DNA of 6,503 nucleotides. Origin: Geminicoccaceae bacterium (GTDB lineage Bacteria > Pseudomonadota > Alphaproteobacteria > Geminicoccales > Geminicoccaceae). Both the position numbers and the translations under genes were made by a program. This document shows, piece by piece, positions 5,538-6,503 of this stretch (within the stretch, counting starts at the first letter, position 1; each line of letters begins with the position of its first letter). The stretch spans positions 1-6,503 of the forward strand of contig JAPJRA010000220.1 in the NCBI GenBank assembly GCA_030824835.1, given 5' to 3'. Below the pieces are notes generated by a model. It had not been told where the DNA came from. It saw only the letters and a program-made list of their open reading frames with translations, and made no database searches.

Positions 5538-6470
5538 ATGCCCTTGAACCGCGTCGTCGACCGTCCGGTCATTCTCGGTATCGTCGGCGACTCCGCGGCC
5601 GGCAAGACGACGTTCACGGCCGGCATCGCCGCGATCCTGGGCGCCGATCGCGTCGCCAGCATCTGCAGCGACGATTATCACCGTTACGGCCGCAAGGAGC
5701 GTGCCGAGCGCAAGATCACCGCCCTGCACCCGGACTGCAATTACATCAACATACTCGAACAACACTTGAAATTGCTGCGTCAGGGGCAGCCGATCCTGAA
5801 GCCGATCTACAATCATCATGACGGCTCTTTGGGTGCTCCCGAATATGTCGAGCCCAAGCCCTATATCATCGTTGAAGGACTGCTCGGCTACCATACCAGG
5901 GCGATGCGCGAGTGCTACGACGTCAAGCTCTACCTGGAGCCGTTGGAAGAGTTGCGCATCAAATGGAAGATCCAGCGGGACATGGCCAAGCGTGGCTACA
6001 CCCGTGAGCAGGTCCTGGCGCAGATTGCCGAGCGCGAGCACGACACCCAGGCCTTCATCCGGCCCCAGCGAACTTTCGCCGATATCATCGTCACCTTCTA
6101 TCCGCCGGCGGAAAAAGCTGAGGAGACCGGTGCCAAGCTCAACGTGCGCCACATCCTGCGTCCCACCCTGCCGCACCCGGACCTGAGCCCGATCCTCGAG
6201 CGCGGTGCCAACTCGGGCCTGCTGCTTGAGCTGTCGCGCGACACCGACGGCAAGCCGGTCGACATGCTGGAGATCCACGGCGACATCGCCCGGGGCCGGG
6301 CCGAGCGGCTGGAGGAGCTGCTCTGGTCGCTGATCCCCGAGGCCAGCCACATGCGCGCCAATGTCGGCACATTCGATGGCGGCCGCCAGATGAGCCATCC
6401 GCTGGCGCTGACCCAGCTGCTGATCGCCTATCACATGGTCAAGGCGGCACTCGGCCAGCACGCTGTCTGA
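5538..6470 (+). CDS. prk: Phosphoribulokinase, cyanobacterial/plant-like type
   Basis: This 310-aa kinase phosphorylates ribulose-5-phosphate with ATP to ribulose-1,5-bisphosphate, the CO2 acceptor of the Calvin cycle. The Walker A loop is G17-DSAAGKT (17-24). The ICSDDYHRYGRKER segment carries the catalytic Asp (D45/D46), E113 (IIVEGLLGYH) fits the Walker B acid, and K144, R147 and D148 (KIQRDMAKRG) match known active-site residues of the family. KPIYNH and the C-terminal HPLALTQLLIAYHM resemble cyanobacterial and plant enzymes. The common proteobacterial type has a GSSGAGT-like P-loop instead. In plant enzymes, thioredoxin regulates a P-loop Cys and the Cys of ICLDDYH; here the first is Ala21 and only C43 remains, so that switch should be absent. 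GGGAGG (5524-5529) precedes the start by eight bases, within glpX. It could also be called cbbP. No RuBisCO gene is in the window. Confidence 0.93.
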   Translation: MPLNRVVDRPVILGIVGDSAAGKTTFTAGIAAILGADRVASICSDDYHRYGRKERAERKITALHPDCNYINILEQHLKLLRQGQPILKPIYNHHDGSLGAPEYVEPKPYIIVEGLLGYHTRAMRECYDVKLYLEPLEELRIKWKIQRDMAKRGYTREQVLAQIAEREHDTQAFIRPQRTFADIIVTFYPPAEKAEETGAKLNVRHILRPTLPHPDLSPILERGANSGLLLELSRDTDGKPVDMLEIHGDIARGRAERLEELLWSLIPEASHMRANVGTFDGGRQMSHPLALTQLLIAYHMVKAALGQHAV

Positions 6471-6482
6471 TCGGAAGGGAGC

Positions 6483-6503
6483 ATGACCATGACCTCACCC
6501 TCC
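6483..6503 (+). CDS. Start of the next operon gene (partial, product unknown)
   Basis: Twelve bases after the phosphoribulokinase stop, an open frame begins MTMTSPS and leaves the window. GGAAGGGAG at 6473-6481 is the ribosome binding site. Two starts are possible, ATG at 6483 or ATG at 6489; the second has the better spacing to AAGGGAG (seven bases). Seven codons do not identify the product. Transketolase, aldolase or RuBisCO genes often follow this pair in Calvin-cycle operons, so one of those is a reasonable guess from context only. Confidence 0.55.

Noticed and set aside
4863..6461. 532-aa open frame on the minus strand
   Set aside because: It lies antisense to glpX and prk, both with complete catalytic motifs. 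Its translation is a low-complexity mix rich in G, R, Q, D and V with no family signature, as expected opposite GC-biased codons.

Overview
The window is GC-rich and densely coded, with GC-biased third positions, Shine-Dalgarno starts and tightly packed genes. Gene content and style suggest an alphaproteobacterium, possibly Rhodospirillales-like. This is inferred from the FCD-type GntR regulator, the WPQSL/MW-AWG PAS sensor, and a class II fructose bisphosphatase paired with a phosphoribulokinase; no phylogenetic marker is present.

Left half (1-2844), all on the minus strand, read right to left. A secreted subtilisin-family (S8) protease (2844-1450) is followed, with a one-base TGATG overlap, by a small secreted protein (1450-1031). 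The small protein resembles the protease's own I9-type propeptide but has no catalytic domain. Next come an FCD-type GntR regulator (972-274, GTG start) and the first ~62 codons of a PAS-domain sensor protein that leaves the window at base 1. Short palindromes lie just upstream of the GntR gene and of the PAS gene.

Middle (2845-4541). A 280-base divergent intergenic region separates the protease from a plus-strand LuxR/NarL-type response regulator (3125-3793). Its receiver domain has glycine where the phosphoacceptor aspartate should be. An unrecognised 147-aa protein with a CxxC pair (3945-4388) follows. A 153-base leader then holds two near-perfect inverted repeats.

Right end (4542-6503), plus strand: a Calvin-cycle-type operon. 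glpX (class II fructose-1,6-/sedoheptulose-1,7-bisphosphatase) is followed 3 bases later by a phosphoribulokinase. That kinase looks more like the cyanobacterial/plant type than the usual proteobacterial one and lacks one of the two thioredoxin-target cysteines. A further gene starts at 6483/6489 and runs off the window. The two enzymes act around ribulose-5-phosphate: the bisphosphatase regenerates sugar phosphates and the kinase makes ribulose-1,5-bisphosphate. No RuBisCO or CbbR gene is visible here.

The most interesting items are the protease plus stand-alone propeptide-like pair, the aspartate-less response regulator next to the carbon-fixation genes, and the TACCCG-TT-CGGGTA palindrome ahead of glpX, which could be its operator. 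No RNA genes, insertion sequences, CRISPR arrays or convincing intrinsic terminators were seen.
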